NCBI RefSeq assembly: GCF_902381825.1 | Contig: NZ_LR698973.1 | Coordinates: forward strand, 409,626-473,625 | Source of the DNA: Pseudocoprococcus catus | GTDB lineage: Bacteria; Bacillota; Clostridia; Lachnospirales; Lachnospiraceae | Direction of reading: 5' to 3' | DNA: 64,000 bases | Part shown: positions 63,530 to 64,000 of the stretch, piece by piece | How positions within the stretch are numbered: position 1 is the first letter of the stretch | Layout of the letters: the number at the start of each line of letters is the position of its first letter | Notes under the pieces: generated by a model | The model's input: only the letters and a program-made list of their open reading frames with translations | The model's database searches: none | Told to the model about the DNA's origin: nothing | Position numbers and translations under genes: made by a program

Positions 63530-64000
63530 GTAAGCGCCAAATAATGATGCGGATTGCGCCTTAATCTTTTTCCATCTACAATTAGAGTAAATTACTACAA
63601 GATGGAGAAATATTATGGCAGCTACTCGCAAACCTCGTGTCCCATTACAGGAACAGATTAGACTTATCAATGAATGCCGCAAAAGCGGCATGACAGATGC
63701 TGACTGGTGTCGTGAAAATGATATCACTCCCAGCACTTTTTATAACTGGCTCAGTCGGTGCCGTAAGATCGCAGCTGACCAGATACCTCTGCCTTCTTAT
63801 GGCCACTCAGAAACACCCCGTCCAAAGCAGGATGTTGTCCCTGTCTCTATTGTCCATGACCAGCCGGCTGAACCTCAGGATATATCGCAGCCATATGCCA
63901 TACGCTCTGGTAATACCCCTACAGTTGAGATCACCACTTCGGTATTTTCAATCCGTATCTGTAATGGTGCTGACCCGGCGCTGGTTTCAAGAGCTTTTCA
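63530..64000 (+). mobile_element. Second IS66-type element, running off the window
   Basis: Begins with GTAAGCGCC (63530), a typical IS66 terminus, 85 bp before a tnpA gene that is cut by the window end. It is inserted in the tnpB of the first element. Confidence 0.7.
63615..64000 (+). CDS. tnpA: IS66 TnpA-like protein, 3'-truncated by the window edge
   Basis: The frame opens MAATRKPRVPLQEQIRLINE and continues CRKSGMTDADWCRENDITPS then TFYNWLSRCRK, the IS66 TnpA helix-turn-helix. It remains open for 128 codons to the window end. AGATGGAGAAAT lies before ATG 63615. Its sequence is clearly different from the tnpA 112 bp upstream, so the two elements are distinct IS66 types and not a duplication. 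Confidence 0.78.
   Translation, partial: MAATRKPRVPLQEQIRLINECRKSGMTDADWCRENDITPSTFYNWLSRCRKIAADQIPLPSYGHSETPRPKQDVVPVSIVHDQPAEPQDISQPYAIRSGNTPTVEITTSVFSIRICNGADPALVSRAF

Overview
The window looks like a chromosomal segment of a low-to-moderate GC anaerobic Firmicute, most likely a gut Lachnospiraceae-type Clostridium. This rests on gene families, strong AGGAGG-type ribosome binding sites, TTGACA/TATAAT promoters and the IS21/IS66/ExeA-type mobile elements. The genus is not determined. Almost every gene reads on the + strand; the minus strand carries only an IS21 element and an older transposon remnant.

Layout. (1) 1-6394: a catabolic operon, cut by the window edge, with an Fe-alcohol dehydrogenase, a DapA-family aldolase, a PdxA-family dehydrogenase, a two-gene TRAP transporter, an intracellular Asp-box (sialidase-fold) protein and a YhcH-family protein. 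The set suggests uptake and breakdown of a sugar acid; the substrate is not shown. (2) 6472-11337: single genes: an AlbA_2/ATPase-fold regulator with a long palindrome over its own promoter, an alanine/glycine:cation symporter, a DUF1934-like protein, a metal-binding HMA protein behind a CsoR-like operator, and ThrH. (3) 11440-29703: capsule/EPS locus 1, with an initiating sugar transferase, rmlABDC (dTDP-L-rhamnose), flippase, rhamnosyltransferase and other glycosyltransferases, Wzy polymerase, LicD, a phosphocholine activation module (wHTH-cytidylyltransferase-kinase fusion, second cytidylyltransferase, BCCT choline transporter) and an acyltransferase. The flippase and the acyltransferase are each broken by a single-base change in a homopolymer tract (A7, T8). 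(4) 29813-33377: mobile DNA: a possible IS110 scrap, a complete IS21-type element, and a truncated ExeA-type transposon remnant with its repeat end. (5) 33394-41578: secreted proteins with choline-binding-type repeats: a 1619-residue repeat protein, a transglutaminase-like/BspA-like protein, and a decayed third gene. They lie beside the genes that would make their phosphocholine ligand. (6) 41755-60144: capsule/EPS locus 2, with the CpsB/CpsC/CpsD phosphoregulatory module, a CapD-like dehydratase, PIG-L deacetylase, a second initiating transferase, AT-rich glycosyltransferase/Wzy/Wzx genes, and UDP-glucuronate/galacturonate precursor genes. (7) 60263-64000: an AAA ATPase + DUF4435 (TOPRIM-like) pair resembling the PARIS anti-phage system (AriA/AriB), an unknown truncated gene, and two nested IS66-type elements running off the window.

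How it fits together. The window is a cell-surface polysaccharide island with two Wzx/Wzy pathways. Their promoters share several sequence blocks at matching spacing, so they are probably controlled together. Locus 1 would make a rhamnose-containing, phosphocholine-decorated polymer to which the choline-binding proteins could attach. The homopolymer frameshifts suggest either ON/OFF variation of locus 1 or sequencing errors. All functions are read from motifs and context; no search was run.
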